From: Fibrobacterota bacterium
GTDB lineage: Bacteria; Fibrobacterota; Fibrobacteria; UBA11236
Assembly (NCBI GenBank): GCA_947466585.1
Contig: CANIEU010000014.1
Location: 1-53,394, forward strand
DNA length: 53,394 bases
Direction of reading: 5' to 3'
Shown: positions 37,982-47,514 of the stretch, in pieces
Layout of the letters: the number at the start of each line of letters is the position of its first letter
Position numbering within the stretch: the first letter of the stretch is position 1
The notes under the pieces: generated by a model
The model's database searches: none
Told to the model about the DNA's origin: nothing
Seen by the model: the letters and a program-made list of their open reading frames with translations, nothing else
Made by a program: the position numbers and the translations under genes

Positions 37982-39919
37982 TCAGCCCGCCTCAATAGTC
38001 AGCCCTGCCGCGCTCTCCGTTTGATTTTCTGACGGTGCCACCCCATCCTTCCCGGACTTCCCCTCCGTCTCCAGCCATGCGAGGATCCGCTTCGCCGCGG
38101 CCTTGCCGGCCACCGCCGCCAGTTCCTTACCGGTAGCTTCCTTAATCTTCAGGGGCGATTTAAAGTCCCGGATCAGCTTCATCTTGGTCTTCTCTCCAAC
38201 CCCGGGAATTTCGTCGAGCCACGACCCCACCAGGCGCACTTTTCGTTTGCTCCGTTGGAAGGTAATGGCGAAACGATGGGCCTCGTCGCGTACATGCTGT
38301 AACAGTTGCAGTGCGGCCGAGGTTTTCGGCAGCAGGATGGGGTCGCTTTGGTTCGGGAGGAAGATCTCCTCAATGCGCTTGGCCAATCCGAGTATGGGAA
38401 TATCTTCGAAACCGAACTCCTTTTGCGCCTGCACGGCCATGTGCAGCTGCCCCTTCCCACCGTCGATCAGAATCAGATTGGGACGCGCCTTGCCCTCGGC
38501 CACCTCCTCCCGCATTCTGCGGAACCGACGGCCGAGCACCTCCCGCATGGAGGCGAAGTCGTCGATGCCTTCCACCGTTTTCACATTGTAATGGCGGTAA
38601 TCCTTTTTACTCGGGCGTCCGTCCACGAAGACCACATTCGAGGCGACCGTATCGGTACCCGATAAATGCGAGTTGTCGAAGCCCTCGATCCGGATCGGCG
38701 GCGAGACGAGTCCCAAATCCTCCTGAAGGGCCGTAACGCGGTGGTTCTGGCGTTCCTTCTTCTCCCGGCGTGCGAGGTACTCCGTAAGCTGCATGGCGGC
38801 GTTGGCCAGCGCCAATTCCATCTGCCTGCGTTTCTCGCCGCGCTGCGGCACTTCCACCGTGACAGCCGCACCGCGCAGTTCCCGCAGCAGCGGTTCCATG
38901 TTGTCTTCTCCCGGCAACGGGTGCGACAGCAGGATCTCGCGCGGAATCTCTCCACGGCTGCGATCGAGGTAATACGTGGTCAAGAACTCGGTCAATACCG
39001 CGCCTTCATCCTGCTCAAGCGGAATGCGCACCTCGAACTGTTTGCGGTCGGAGAGAAAGCCCTCGCGTGCTTCCATCACTGTGACGCTGCCGATCTTTCC
39101 GGAGCGGCTGACGGCGATGAAATCCTTCGGCTCGTGATCGGAACCGAGATCGACCCGTTGGCGGGCCTGCACGGTTTCGAGATCGCGGATCTGGTCGCGC
39201 AGTTTGCCTGCGGACTCATAACGCTGCGCTGCGGCCTCGGCGCGCATCGACTCTTCGAGCCGAGTGCGCAGTTCACGGCCCTTACCGCGCAGTAGCAGCA
39301 CCGCTTCATCCACGAGCTTGCGGTAGTCCTCGGACCCGATATGGTGCGCGCAGGGCGCGTCGCAGCGTCCGATGTGATAGCTCAGGCACGGGCGCACGGG
39401 CACCTCCACAGGCAGCTTCAAATCGCAATCGCGGATGCGAAACACCCGGTTCAGGTACTGCACCGTGTTGCGCATGGCTCGCGCATTGGTGTACGGGCCG
39501 AAGTACAGGTCTTTCGAGCCCTTACCGTTCTTCTCGGCTTGACGGGTCACCAGCAGCCTTGGAAAGGCCTCGGAAAGCGTGACGCGGATGTACGGGTAGT
39601 GTTTGTCGTCCTTCAGATCGACGTTGTAGCGCGGCGTGTGCCGCCGAATGAGGTTGGCCTCCAAGATCAACGCTTCCACCTCGGTGCGCGTTACGATCCA
39701 TTCCATATCGTGGGCAGCGTCGCGCAAAACGCGCGAGGCCAGATGCGTGTCCGCCCCCGGCCCAGTGAAATAGCTGCGCACGCGATTGCGGAGGTTGATC
39801 GCCTTGCCGATATAGATGATCTCCCCGCGGCCGTCCTTCATCAGGTACACGCCAGGATCCGTCGGCAAGAGCGGGAGCTTGTCCGAGACGGACGGGGCTA
39901 AACGGGATTCCGGAGGCAT
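37982..39919 (-). CDS. uvrC: Excinuclease ABC subunit C
   Basis: Makes both incisions in nucleotide excision repair. 645 residues: GIY-YIG domain (GVYLMKDGRGEIIYIGKAINLRNRVRSYF), four-Cys cluster (CDLKLPVEVPVRPCLSYHIGRCDAPC), UVR motif (YESAGKLRDQIRDLE), RNase-H-like nuclease domain (IEGFDNSHLSG ... LIDGGKGQL) and a tandem helix-hairpin-helix (DEIPGVGEKTKMKLIRDFKS). The C-terminal 30 residues are Ser/Glu-rich and non-conserved. ATG at 39919 is preferred over a TTG nine bases earlier. A strong terminator lies upstream of the gene, so it has its own promoter. Confidence 0.96.
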   Translation of the reverse strand: MPPESRLAPSVSDKLPLLPTDPGVYLMKDGRGEIIYIGKAINLRNRVRSYFTGPGADTHLASRVLRDAAHDMEWIVTRTEVEALILEANLIRRHTPRYNVDLKDDKHYPYIRVTLSEAFPRLLVTRQAEKNGKGSKDLYFGPYTNARAMRNTVQYLNRVFRIRDCDLKLPVEVPVRPCLSYHIGRCDAPCAHHIGSEDYRKLVDEAVLLLRGKGRELRTRLEESMRAEAAAQRYESAGKLRDQIRDLETVQARQRVDLGSDHEPKDFIAVSRSGKIGSVTVMEAREGFLSDRKQFEVRIPLEQDEGAVLTEFLTTYYLDRSRGEIPREILLSHPLPGEDNMEPLLRELRGAAVTVEVPQRGEKRRQMELALANAAMQLTEYLARREKKERQNHRVTALQEDLGLVSPPIRIEGFDNSHLSGTDTVASNVVFVDGRPSKKDYRHYNVKTVEGIDDFASMREVLGRRFRRMREEVAEGKARPNLILIDGGKGQLHMAVQAQKEFGFEDIPILGLAKRIEEIFLPNQSDPILLPKTSAALQLLQHVRDEAHRFAITFQRSKRKVRLVGSWLDEIPGVGEKTKMKLIRDFKSPLKIKEATGKELAAVAGKAAAKRILAWLETEGKSGKDGVAPSENQTESAAGLTIEAG

Positions 39920-39987
39920 GGGGGTCAAATTAGGTGTGCGGATTGGTCTAGGCTAGTTGCACAAACCCAGCGAGAAATTACCACAAA

Positions 39988-40018
39988 CAAAAAGGCCCGG
40001 CAGAACCGGGCCTTTTTG
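39988..40018. terminator. Strong bidirectional terminator after rplQ
   Basis: CAAAAAGGCCCGG (39988-40000) and CCGGGCCTTTTTG (40006-40018) form a perfect 13-bp stem with a five-base loop and flanking A and T runs. It ends the whole ribosomal-protein operon on the minus strand. Confidence 0.93.
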
Positions 40019-40037
40019 AAGAATTCGGGAATGAACC

Positions 40038-40550
40038 CTACTCGGCGGCTTCGGGAGCGTCGACCTTGGCCTCCGCCTTCGTGATGTCCACCTTCTTCTT
40101 GGAAGCGGGCTTCTTCGCGGTCGCCGCAGCGGCCTTGGGCTTGCGGGCGGCGCGACGAGGAGTGATCTCGTCTTCCACCAAGGTGATCAAAGCCATTTCG
40201 GAGTTATCACCCTTGCGGTTTTCACCGACCTTGAGAACACGGGTGTAACCACCGGCGCGCTTGGCGTAGCGGGGGCCAAGATCCGAGAACAGGCCTTGCA
40301 GCACTTCGGAATCGTGGATGAACTTGGCGGCCTGACGACGCGCGGTGAGGTCACCCTGCTTCGCGTACGTGATCAGACGATCGACCAAACCGCGCACGGT
40401 CTTGGCCTTCGGCACCGTTGTGATGACCTTGCGCTCCATCTGCTCGGCATTCAAGCCCTGACGCAGAATCGAAGTGGCCAGGTTGTTGAGCGTGGAGCGG
40501 CGGTGTTCCGCGCGCATTCCCAGCTTTTTGGTTTTGACTCCGTGTCTCAT
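40038..40550 (-). CDS. rplQ: Ribosomal protein bL17 with C-terminal extension
   Basis: 170 residues against the usual 115-130. The core (MRHGVKTKKLGMRAEHRRSTLNNL ... RAGGYTRVLKVGENRKGDNSEMALITLVE) ends near residue 128. The remainder is an Ala/Lys/Glu-rich tail (ARKPKAAAATAKKPASKKK...) of low complexity, likely flexible on the ribosome surface. Last gene of the operon, 71 bases after rpoA, followed by the terminator. Confidence 0.97.
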   Translation of the reverse strand: MRHGVKTKKLGMRAEHRRSTLNNLATSILRQGLNAEQMERKVITTVPKAKTVRGLVDRLITYAKQGDLTARRQAAKFIHDSEVLQGLFSDLGPRYAKRAGGYTRVLKVGENRKGDNSEMALITLVEDEITPRRAARKPKAAAATAKKPASKKKVDITKAEAKVDAPEAAE

Positions 40551-40621
40551 AATCTCTCTTCCTTAAGATTCGTTGGCGACCGAGCGCCCCGCCTTGAACC
40601 GGCAGGGCGCGGGTTTCGCTC

Positions 40622-41596
40622 TTACTGGTCGTCGCCGAGGTAGAAGTCCACGTCCATGCCGAAGCGGAGGCCCATGTTGGTGAGCACTTCGTTCAACTCG
40701 ACGAGGGACTTGCGCCCGAAATTCTTGTACTTGAGCATCTCGGCTTCCTGATTGCGAACCAGGTCGGCGAGGGTGTGGATGTTGGCGCAGCGCAGGCAGT
40801 TGCTGGAGCGCACGGAGAGCTCGAGCTCGTCGACGCGCATCTTAAGCAGTTGCTTCACGCGATCACGCTCTTCGTCCTTGACGGTTTCGTCAGCGGTCTC
40901 AAGATCGCCTTCGAAGTTGATCAGCATCTCGACGTGATCGACGAGGAGCTTGGAAGCGTAGGCGAGCGCGTCTTCGGGCTCGATGCTGCCATCGGTCCAG
41001 ATTTCGATCTCGAGACGGTTGAAGTCGGTACGCTGACCCACGCGCGTGTCGGACACCTCGTAGGCGACCTTGGACACCGGGCTGAAGTCGGCGTCGATCG
41101 GAATCACACCGATCGGGTCGTCTTCGCGCTTCAGTTCTTCGGCGGACACGTAACCGCGGCCGTCGGAGACGCGCATCTCGATTGAAAGGCTTCCACCCTT
41201 CGCGAGCGTCGCGATGTGCATTTCGGGGTTGAGCACCTTGACCAAGGGGTTGCCCTCGATGTGCTCGGCGCGGATTTCGCCTTCACCGGTGATATCGATG
41301 CGCAGCGTCGCGTCCTCGTCGGACAACAACTTGACGCGCAGCTTCTTCAGGTTCAGAATGATTTCGGCAACGTCTTCCTTCACGCCTTCCAGCGCGGAGA
41401 ACTCGTGGCTCGCACCCTCGAAGCGGGCAGAAACCACGGCGGCACCCTGCAAGCTGGAGAGCAGCACGCGGCGCAGGGCGTTGCCAAGGGTGACGCCCCA
41501 GCCCCGCTCCAGCGGTTCCACGACGAACTTCCCGTACTTGGCCTCACCCTTTTCCTTGACGATGCCCTTAGGCATGTGCAGCGCTTTCCACTTCAT
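40622..41596 (-). CDS. rpoA: RNA polymerase alpha subunit
   Basis: 324 residues. The N-terminal dimerisation domain (VVEPLERGWGVTLGNALRRVLLSSLQGAAV) and the C-terminal DNA- and activator-binding domain (RSSNCLRCANIHTLADLVRNQEAEMLKYKNFGRKSLVELNEVL) are both complete, including the Arg/Asn region that contacts UP-elements. The N-terminus MKWKALHMPKGIVKE is lineage-informative. AGGGA precedes the ATG. It follows rpsK directly; rpsD is not between them. Confidence 0.98.
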   Translation of the reverse strand: MKWKALHMPKGIVKEKGEAKYGKFVVEPLERGWGVTLGNALRRVLLSSLQGAAVVSARFEGASHEFSALEGVKEDVAEIILNLKKLRVKLLSDEDATLRIDITGEGEIRAEHIEGNPLVKVLNPEMHIATLAKGGSLSIEMRVSDGRGYVSAEELKREDDPIGVIPIDADFSPVSKVAYEVSDTRVGQRTDFNRLEIEIWTDGSIEPEDALAYASKLLVDHVEMLINFEGDLETADETVKDEERDRVKQLLKMRVDELELSVRSSNCLRCANIHTLADLVRNQEAEMLKYKNFGRKSLVELNEVLTNMGLRFGMDVDFYLGDDQ

Positions 41597-41623
41597 CGGA
41601 TATTCCCTCTCTCGTAAATTCTG

Positions 41624-42097
41624 TTAGACGCGGCGACGCTTCTTGGGGCGGCAACCATTGTGCGGCACACCCGTGACGTCTTTGATGGACAGGATGTCCA
41701 TGCCTGCGGCCTTCAGCGCGCGCACTGCGGATTCGCGGCCGGCTCCGGCGCCCTTGACGCGGACTTCCAGCTTGCGCATTCCCATTTCATAAGCGACCTG
41801 TGCCGCGGCTTCCGCTGCAACCTGGGCGGCGAAGGGCGTGCTCTTGCGAGAGCCCTTGAAGCCGGCCTTGCCCGGAGAACCCCAAGCGACCACATTGCCA
41901 CGCGCGTCGCTGATGGACACGATGGTGTTGTTGAAGGTCGCGCGAACCGTGCACAATCCCTGAAGATCGGCACGACGCTTGCCCTTCTTGGCCTTAGCAG
42001 CCTTCGCGTCGCCTTCCTTGGCGGAAGACTCTGCGGTCTCGGCGCTGGCAGCTGCCGGCTTGGCCTTCTCGGCCTTCTCTGTAGTCTCTTCGGACAT
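41624..42097 (-). CDS. rpsK: Ribosomal protein uS11 with N-terminal extension
   Basis: 157 residues, about 25 longer than usual. The extension ([18 protein letters not shown]...) is Glu/Lys/Ala-rich. The core starts near [17 protein letters not shown] and ends [15 protein letters not shown], with the conserved HNGCRP motif. The extension resembles in composition the L17 tail in the same operon. Start ATG 42097, 15 bases after rpsM. Confidence 0.97.
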   Translation of the reverse strand: MSEETTEKAEKAKPAAASAETAESSAKEGDAKAAKAKKGKRRADLQGLCTVRATFNNTIVSISDARGNVVAWGSPGKAGFKGSRKSTPFAAQVAAEAAAQVAYEMGMRKLEVRVKGAGAGRESAVRALKAAGMDILSIKDVTGVPHNGCRPKKRRRV

Positions 42098-42112
42098 TCC
42101 GTATTCCCCTGA

Positions 42113-42481
42113 CTATTTCTTCTTGTTTGCGATGGTCTTGCGCGGACCCTTGCGGGTGCGGGCGTTGGTCTTGGTGCGCTGACCGCGCACGGGCAGGCCC
42201 TTGCGATGACGCAGACCGCGGTAGCAACCGATGTCGACGAGACGCTTGATGTTGATCGAGGTCTGCGCACGCAGATCGCCTTCGACCTGGTAGCCGGACT
42301 CGATCACGCGACGCAGCTTACCGATTTCTTCGTCGGACAGATCGCCGGCCTTCTTGGCAGGGTCGATCGCGGCCTTTTTAAGAATAGCGGTGGCGCTCAC
42401 GCGACCAATGCCATAGATGTACGTCAGAGCGATTTCGCTCCGCTTGTTGTTCGGAATGTCTACGCCGGAAATGCGTGCCAT
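42113..42481 (-). CDS. rpsM: Ribosomal protein uS13
   Basis: 122 residues. [26 protein letters not shown] and the basic tail [34 protein letters not shown] are the family hallmarks. Normal length. It lies 9 bases after rpmJ. Confidence 0.98.
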   Translation of the reverse strand: MARISGVDIPNNKRSEIALTYIYGIGRVSATAILKKAAIDPAKKAGDLSDEEIGKLRRVIESGYQVEGDLRAQTSINIKRLVDIGCYRGLRHRKGLPVRGQRTKTNARTRKGPRKTIANKKK

Positions 42482-42490
42482 GCTCTACTC

Positions 42491-42607
42491 CTAACCCTGC
42501 CGCTGCTTGTGGCGGGGGTTCTTTTTGCAAATGATTCGCACCACGCCTTTGCGGCGCACGACCTTGCAGCTTTCGCAGCGCGGTTTAACGGATGCTCGGA
42601 CTTTCAT
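42491..42607 (-). CDS. rpmJ: Ribosomal protein bL36
   Basis: 38 residues: [20 protein letters not shown] and a C-terminal half [16 protein letters not shown]. The zinc ligands Cys11, Cys14, Cys27 and His33 are all present, so this is the zinc-binding (C+) form. It sits between infA and rpsM as in most bacteria. Confidence 0.97.
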   Translation of the reverse strand: MKVRASVKPRCESCKVVRRKGVVRIICKKNPRHKQRQG

Positions 42608-42624
42608 AACTCCCTAACCCCTTG

Positions 42625-42843
42625 TCATTTATGACGATAGGTGATACGACCCCGGGTCAGATCATAGGGGGACAATTCTAGCAAAACACGATCGTTTGGT
42701 AAAATGCGAATGTAGTTTTTCCGCATTTTTCCGCTGATGTGCGCCAGAATGACATGGCCATTGTCGAGCTCTACCTTGAACATTGCGTTCGGAAGCGCTT
42801 CGACGACCCGCCCTTCAACCTGAATCCCGTCCTGTTTGGACAC
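42625..42843 (-). CDS. infA: Translation initiation factor IF-1
   Basis: 72-residue S1-fold protein that occupies the ribosomal A site during initiation: [63 protein letters not shown]. The start is GTG at 42843, immediately after the secY stop (TGAGTG), so its translation is coupled to secY. adk and map, often found between secY and infA, are absent. Confidence 0.97.
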   Translation of the reverse strand: MSKQDGIQVEGRVVEALPNAMFKVELDNGHVILAHISGKMRKNYIRILPNDRVLLELSPYDLTRGRITYRHK

Positions 42844-44172
42844 TCAGAACCCTTTTCTTCCGCGAATTTTGCCGCGGCGCAGGAAACCATCGTAATGCTG
42901 GTTTTGCAGATGGGTCTGGAGCTGGCGCAAAGTGTCCAGCGCTACGCCCACTGCAATCAGCACCGAGGTGCCTCCGATATAAAACGTCATGTTCAGCGCA
43001 TTTTTGAGGTGCAGAGGCACCACGCTGATAAGAGCCAGGAAGATCGCGCCGGGGAGAACCACACGGGTCAGGATCTGGTCGATGAACTCGGCGGTCTTGC
43101 GACCCGGGCGCACGCCCGGAATGAATCCGCCGGACTTCTTCAAGTTTTCGGCGATCTCTTTTGGATTGTAGATGATCGCCGTATAGAAGTAGGCGAAGAA
43201 CACAATCATCACGGAGAAGGTCAGCGAGTACACCCAATGACCGGGAAGGAAGGCTGCACCAAAGGTTTGGGCGGCGGTCCAGTTAGGCATCCAGGTGGCG
43301 ATCTGCATCGGCACGAAGAGGATGGCTGAGGCAAAAATCACAGGCATCACGCCGGCGGTGTTGACCTTGAAGGGCAGGAAGCTGTTGGCGCCCCCCATAA
43401 CTTTACGGCCGACCACACGCTTCGGGCTTTGCAGCGGAATGCGACGCGTACCTTGGTCGACGAAGACGATGAACATGATCACGGCGACCACGAGCACCAG
43501 AATGGCGGCCAGCATCGGAATGCTGCGTTCACCCGAGAAAACCAATTCGGCTTCGCTGAAGACGGCACGGGGCATTTGCGCCATGATGCCGATGAAGATG
43601 ATCAACGAGATGCCGTTGCCGATACCGCGAGCGGTGATCTGCTCACCAAGCCACACGATGAACATCGAGCCGGCGGTCAGGGTGAGGGCTGTCAGCATAA
43701 CGAAACCGGTGCGACTGACGCCGGAGATCACAAGGCTTTGACCGGTTGATGTCGCCTGGCTGAACAGCCAGTTGCCAATGCCGATGCCCTGGAAGAAGCT
43801 GAGAACGATGGTGAGGTAACGCGTCCACTGGCCGAGCTTGTTGCGGCCTTCCTGGCCTTCCTTCTGCATGGCCTGGATGCTGGGAATCACTGCGCCCATG
43901 ATCTGGATGATGATGGAGGCGGAGATGTAGGGCATGATGCCCAGGGAGAAGATAGAGGCGCGTTGGAGCGCGCCACCCACAAACGTGTTGTAAAGACCGA
44001 AGAGGTTATTGCTGGTTCCACTGAAAAACGCCGCGATGGCGGAGCTGTCGATACCGGGGAGCGGCACAAATCCGCCCACACGGTATACTGCAAGCATGCC
44101 AAGCGTGAACAGGATCTTGTCCCGAAGGTCCTTGATCCGGAAGATATTGAGGAAACCCTGCAATGCCTGCAC
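42844..44172 (-). CDS. secY: Protein translocase subunit SecY
   Basis: 443 residues, ten membrane helices, the channel of the Sec translocon. Seen: KDLRDKILFTLGMLAVYRVGGFVPLPGID, the plug and helix 2 region (ASIIIQIMGAVIPS), the cytoplasmic loop DQGTRRIPLQSPKRVVGRKV and the C-terminal GFIPGVRPGRKTAEFIDQILTRVVLPGAIFLA. GTG at 44172, one base after the rplO stop, is the likely start; the frame is open upstream inside rplO. The C-terminus is basic (RRGKIRGRKGF). Confidence 0.97.
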   Translation of the reverse strand: MQALQGFLNIFRIKDLRDKILFTLGMLAVYRVGGFVPLPGIDSSAIAAFFSGTSNNLFGLYNTFVGGALQRASIFSLGIMPYISASIIIQIMGAVIPSIQAMQKEGQEGRNKLGQWTRYLTIVLSFFQGIGIGNWLFSQATSTGQSLVISGVSRTGFVMLTALTLTAGSMFIVWLGEQITARGIGNGISLIIFIGIMAQMPRAVFSEAELVFSGERSIPMLAAILVLVVAVIMFIVFVDQGTRRIPLQSPKRVVGRKVMGGANSFLPFKVNTAGVMPVIFASAILFVPMQIATWMPNWTAAQTFGAAFLPGHWVYSLTFSVMIVFFAYFYTAIIYNPKEIAENLKKSGGFIPGVRPGRKTAEFIDQILTRVVLPGAIFLALISVVPLHLKNALNMTFYIGGTSVLIAVGVALDTLRQLQTHLQNQHYDGFLRRGKIRGRKGF

Positions 44173-44173
44173 T

Positions 44174-44608
44174 TTAGACGACCTCTGCCTTGCCCCCGGC
44201 GGCCTCGATGGCAGCCTTGGCGCTGGCGCTGAAACGTTGGGCCTGAACATGCAAGACCTTGGTGATCTTGCCGGTGCCCAGAACCTTGACTTCAAGGCCC
44301 TTATTGCTGATCAAGCCGGCCTTCTCCATGTCGGCAACGGTGACGGTGCCGGTGAAGCGCTTGTCGAGTGCACCGATATTGACGATTTCGACTTCGGCGA
44401 AGTGCGAGTTGAAACCACGCTTCGGGACGCGACGCTGCAAGGGAGTCTGACCACCCTCGAAGTTCGCAGGAATGCCGCCGCTCTTACGCGCTGTCTGACC
44501 CTTGCCGCCACGGCCGGCGGTTTTGCCAAGGCCGGAGCCTTCGCCACGGCCTTTTTTAAAGCGCTTCTTCATCGAGCCCTTTGCGGGGCGCAGCTCGTTG
44601 AGTTTCAT
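44174..44608 (-). CDS. rplO: Ribosomal protein uL15
   Basis: 144 residues: MKLNELRPAKGSMKKRFKKGRGEGSGLGKTAGRGGKGQTARKSG opening, GFEGGQTPL-type core (here NFEGGQTPLQRRVPKRGF), GTGKITKVLHVQAQRFSASAKAAIEAAGG ending. The ATG overlaps the rpmD stop (TAATG). Confidence 0.97.
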   Translation of the reverse strand: MKLNELRPAKGSMKKRFKKGRGEGSGLGKTAGRGGKGQTARKSGGIPANFEGGQTPLQRRVPKRGFNSHFAEVEIVNIGALDKRFTGTVTVADMEKAGLISNKGLEVKVLGTGKITKVLHVQAQRFSASAKAAIEAAGGKAEVV

Positions 44609-44790
44609 TATTTCGCCTCCTCCACCTTTACCAGGTGGGCCACCACGCGGATCATTCCATCCAACGCGGGAGATTTCTTTTGCACAACGCTCTTGCGGAT
44701 GCCACGCAGGCCCAAGGCGCGCAAGGTGCGAACCTGTGCTTGGATGCAGCGCGCAGAGCTACGGATTTGCGTGATTTTCAGGCTGTCCAT
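44608..44790 (-). CDS. rpmD: Ribosomal protein uL30
   Basis: 60 residues, the short bacterial form: LKITQIRSSARCIQAQVRTLRALGLRGIRKSVVQKKSPALDGMIRVVAHLVKVEE. The overlap with rplO is one base in TAATG. It lies 30 bases after rpsE. Confidence 0.96.
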   Translation of the reverse strand: MDSLKITQIRSSARCIQAQVRTLRALGLRGIRKSVVQKKSPALDGMIRVVAHLVKVEEAK

Positions 44791-44820
44791 GGAATCTTTC
44801 CCTTGCTATGTCGACCGGAG

Positions 44821-45339
44821 TTACCGGGACGTTCCCTGCGCCTGGCGCAGAGCCGTGAATTCCTTGCGCGAGCGCTGTTCCGTCAAACCGGCCAAGGTGG
44901 CTTTCACCACGTTGTGCGGATTGGTCGAACCGATGCTCTTCGTGAGAACGTCATGCACGCCGGCGAGTTCGAGAACGGCGCGCGAAGCACCGCCCGCGAT
45001 CACACCGGTACCCGGCGATGCGGGACGCAGATAAACCTTGGCCGCACCAAAGGTGGCGTACACCTCGTGGGGGATGGTTTTGTTGCGGAGGATGACGTCC
45101 ACCATGTTTTTGTGGGCGTTTTCGGTCGCCTTACGGATCGCTTCCGCAACCTCGTTGGCCTTACCCGAACCAATACCGACGCGGCCGTTACCGTTGCCGA
45201 CGACCACGATGGAGTTGAAGCTGAAGCGGCGTCCGCCCTTCACCACCTTGGCGCAGCGATTGATCGCCACAACCTTTTCTTGGAACTCCGGTTTGACATC
45301 CGAGTCCGAAACCGGACCTCTGCTGGAACTAAAATTCAA
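44821..45339 (-). CDS. rpsE: Ribosomal protein uS5
   Basis: 172 residues. [50 protein letters not shown] is the conserved S5 core and [43 protein letters not shown] the C-terminal domain. It overlaps the rplR end by 11 bases. Confidence 0.97.
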   Translation of the reverse strand: MNFSSSRGPVSDSDVKPEFQEKVVAINRCAKVVKGGRRFSFNSIVVVGNGNGRVGIGSGKANEVAEAIRKATENAHKNMVDVILRNKTIPHEVYATFGAAKVYLRPASPGTGVIAGGASRAVLELAGVHDVLTKSIGSTNPHNVVKATLAGLTEQRSRKEFTALRQAQGTSR

Positions 45340-45703
45340 GGCCGGCCTCCCGAGCTGCTTCGGCCACGGCTTTCACCCGGCCATGATAGAGATATCCGCC
45401 GCGATCGAACACGACTTTCTTGATGCCCAGCACGAGCGCGCGTTCCGCGACAAGCTTTCCCACCGCGGTGGAAAGTTCCGTCTTCGCATTTTCGTCCGCA
45501 AGCTTGCGGATTTCGGGAGCGAGGGTGGAAACCTGCAGAAGCGAACGTCCCGTCTGATCGTCTATGATCTGGGCGTACATGTGATTCAGGCTGCGGCGCA
45601 CGCAAAGACGCGGACGCTCGGCGGTACCGGTCGTGCGCTTGCGGATCCGCTCGTGGCGGGCATTGCGCGTTTCGCGGCGTGTTTTTGATTTGTCGGCAAA
45701 CAT
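45329..45703 (-). CDS. rplR: Ribosomal protein uL18
   Basis: 124 residues: [41 protein letters not shown] and [28 protein letters not shown], the 5S-rRNA-binding protein. It overlaps rpsE. A 59-base gap with a GC hairpin separates it from rplF. Confidence 0.97.
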   Translation of the reverse strand: MFADKSKTRRETRNARHERIRKRTTGTAERPRLCVRRSLNHMYAQIIDDQTGRSLLQVSTLAPEIRKLADENAKTELSTAVGKLVAERALVLGIKKVVFDRGGYLYHGRVKAVAEAAREAGLEF

Positions 45704-45762
45704 GTTCTGTTCCTTGTCGTTCGTTCACAAGAGCAGGGCAACCCGGCGGGTCACCCCCACCC

Positions 45763-46296
45763 TTACGTCTTCTTGACTTCCTTCTGGATGACGACCTCGT
45801 TGAGGTAGCGCACACCCTTGCCCTTGTAGGGTTCGGGCGGACGGAAACCACGAATCGTTGCGGCAACTTGGCCGACCAGCTGACGATCCACACCTTCGAC
45901 AACGATCTTCACGTTGCCGTCCATCTTCAGGCTGATGCCTTCGGGCGGATTAAACACCACCGGGTGGGAGAAACCGAGCACGAGATTCAGGCTCTTGCCT
46001 TTTTGCTCGCCTCTGTAACCCACGCCGCGAATTTCAAGCTCCTTCACCCAGCCCTTGCTCACGCCATGAATGACGTTGAACACCATGGCGCGCGAGGTGC
46101 CGTGAAGCGCCTTGTCCTGTTTGGACTCGGAGCCGCGGGAAAGAGTGATCACATCACCCTCCTTGGCAACCGAGACGCGCTCGTGGAGAGTGAAAGAAAG
46201 TTTTCCCTTCGGTCCCTCGGCTTGGACTGTACGTCCAACGATGGAAACCTTGACCCCCGCGGGGACCTGGATGGGCGATTTGCCTACTCTGGACAT
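45763..46296 (-). CDS. rplF: Ribosomal protein uL6
   Basis: 177 residues from MSRVGKSPIQVPAGVKV; the open frame upstream is inside rpsH and not part of the protein. Two similar domains are visible, with GTSRAMVFNVIHGVSKGWVKELEIRGVGYRG and the C-terminal IRGFRPPEPYKGKGVRYLNEVV signature. Confidence 0.97.
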   Translation of the reverse strand: MSRVGKSPIQVPAGVKVSIVGRTVQAEGPKGKLSFTLHERVSVAKEGDVITLSRGSESKQDKALHGTSRAMVFNVIHGVSKGWVKELEIRGVGYRGEQKGKSLNLVLGFSHPVVFNPPEGISLKMDGNVKIVVEGVDRQLVGQVAATIRGFRPPEPYKGKGVRYLNEVVIQKEVKKT

Positions 46297-46309
46297 CTGA
46301 TACCCCTGC

Positions 46310-46708
46310 TTACCAAACTTTGCACAAAACTTCGCCGCCCACACGCTGGGCACGGCACTCAAAATCCGTCATGACCCCTTTGGAGGTCGATACGATTGCG
46401 ATTCCCAGGCCGTTCTTGACCTTGGGCAATCCTTCCGAACCCGCATAGGTACGGCGACCCGGCGAGCTGACACGCACAAGGCCCTGGATGGCCGGCACGC
46501 CGTCGGTGTAACGCAGCAGGATCTTCATCAATCCCTGCTTGTCGTCGGCGACGACGATGAACTTTTCGACAAAGTTCTGGCGTACCAGAATCTTGGCGAT
46601 CTCGCGACGCAGTTTGGACGCGGGCATTTCCACCACGCGCTTCCCCGCCATTGCGGCATTGCGGATGCGGGTGAGCATGTCGCTAATCGGATCGTTAATA
46701 GAGCTCAT
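46310..46708 (-). CDS. rpsH: Ribosomal protein uS8
   Basis: 132 residues: INDPISDMLTRIRNAAMAGKRVVEMPASKLRREIAKIL and the C-terminal STSKGVMTDFECRAQRVGGEVLCKVW. In E. coli S8 represses this operon by binding at L5; no such structure was checked here. Confidence 0.97.
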   Translation of the reverse strand: MSSINDPISDMLTRIRNAAMAGKRVVEMPASKLRREIAKILVRQNFVEKFIVVADDKQGLMKILLRYTDGVPAIQGLVRVSSPGRRTYAGSEGLPKVKNGLGIAIVSTSKGVMTDFECRAQRVGGEVLCKVW

Positions 46709-46742
46709 TTTCAGATTTTCCTTTGTTCTTCGATTCCGGGGA

Positions 46743-46928
46743 TTACCAAGATGCCTTGGTCACGCCAGGAATGTCGCCCTGAAGCGCCAGCTCACGGAAG
46801 CAAATACGGCACATGCCGAACTTGCCCATGTAGGCGCGGGGACGGCCGCAACGGCGGCAACGGTTATAGCCGCGAACCTTGAACTTGGGGGTCCGCTTCT
46901 GCTTTTCGATCATCGAACGCTTGGCCAT
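46743..46928 (-). CDS. rpsN: Ribosomal protein uS14, zinc-binding type Z
   Basis: 61 residues: [30 protein letters not shown] ... [24 protein letters not shown]. Two CxxC pairs form the zinc ribbon. This short form is typical outside Proteobacteria. The longer open frame upstream lies within rplE and is not used. Confidence 0.97.
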   Translation of the reverse strand: MAKRSMIEKQKRTPKFKVRGYNRCRRCGRPRAYMGKFGMCRICFRELALQGDIPGVTKASW

Positions 46929-46944
46929 CGTATTCTCCTGAGGC

Positions 46945-47484
46945 TTACTTGCGGAACGGCATGCCGAGGGCTTGCAGCAACGCGCGGCCGCCCTCATCGT
47001 CACGGGCGCTCGTCACGAATGTGACATCCATTCCCAAGACCTGGGTAACTTTTTCGAAGTTGACTTCAAGGAAAATGATCTGTTCCTTGACCCCGAACGT
47101 GTAATTGCCACGACCATCGAAACCACGGCGCGGGATGCCGCGGAAATCGCGGACGCGCGGGAGTGCGATCGAGATCAGGCGCTCGAGGAATTCCCACATG
47201 CGATCACCGTGCAAGGTGACCTTCACGCCGATGGGCATTTTTTCCTTGAGCTTGAAGTTCGAGATGGCCTGCTTGGAGCGGGTCACAACAGCCTTCTGAC
47301 CGGTGATGGCTGCCAGGTTTCCGGCGGCTTCTTCGATCAGACGCTGGTTGCCAGAAGCGGCTCCCACGCCCATGTTCAGGACGATTTTCTCGAGACGCGG
47401 GACCTGCATGGGGTTCTTGAAACCCAGTTCCTGGACCAAGCCGGGAACCACTTCCTTGCGATATTTTTCCTTGAGCTTCAGCAT
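46945..47484 (-). CDS. rplE: Ribosomal protein uL5
   Basis: 179 residues: [83 protein letters not shown] and [21 protein letters not shown]. 5S-rRNA-binding; normal length. Confidence 0.98.
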   Translation of the reverse strand: MLKLKEKYRKEVVPGLVQELGFKNPMQVPRLEKIVLNMGVGAASGNQRLIEEAAGNLAAITGQKAVVTRSKQAISNFKLKEKMPIGVKVTLHGDRMWEFLERLISIALPRVRDFRGIPRRGFDGRGNYTFGVKEQIIFLEVNFEKVTQVLGMDVTFVTSARDDEGGRALLQALGMPFRK

Positions 47485-47514
47485 GATGCTTTCCGTGAAT
47501 GCGCCTCGTGGGCG

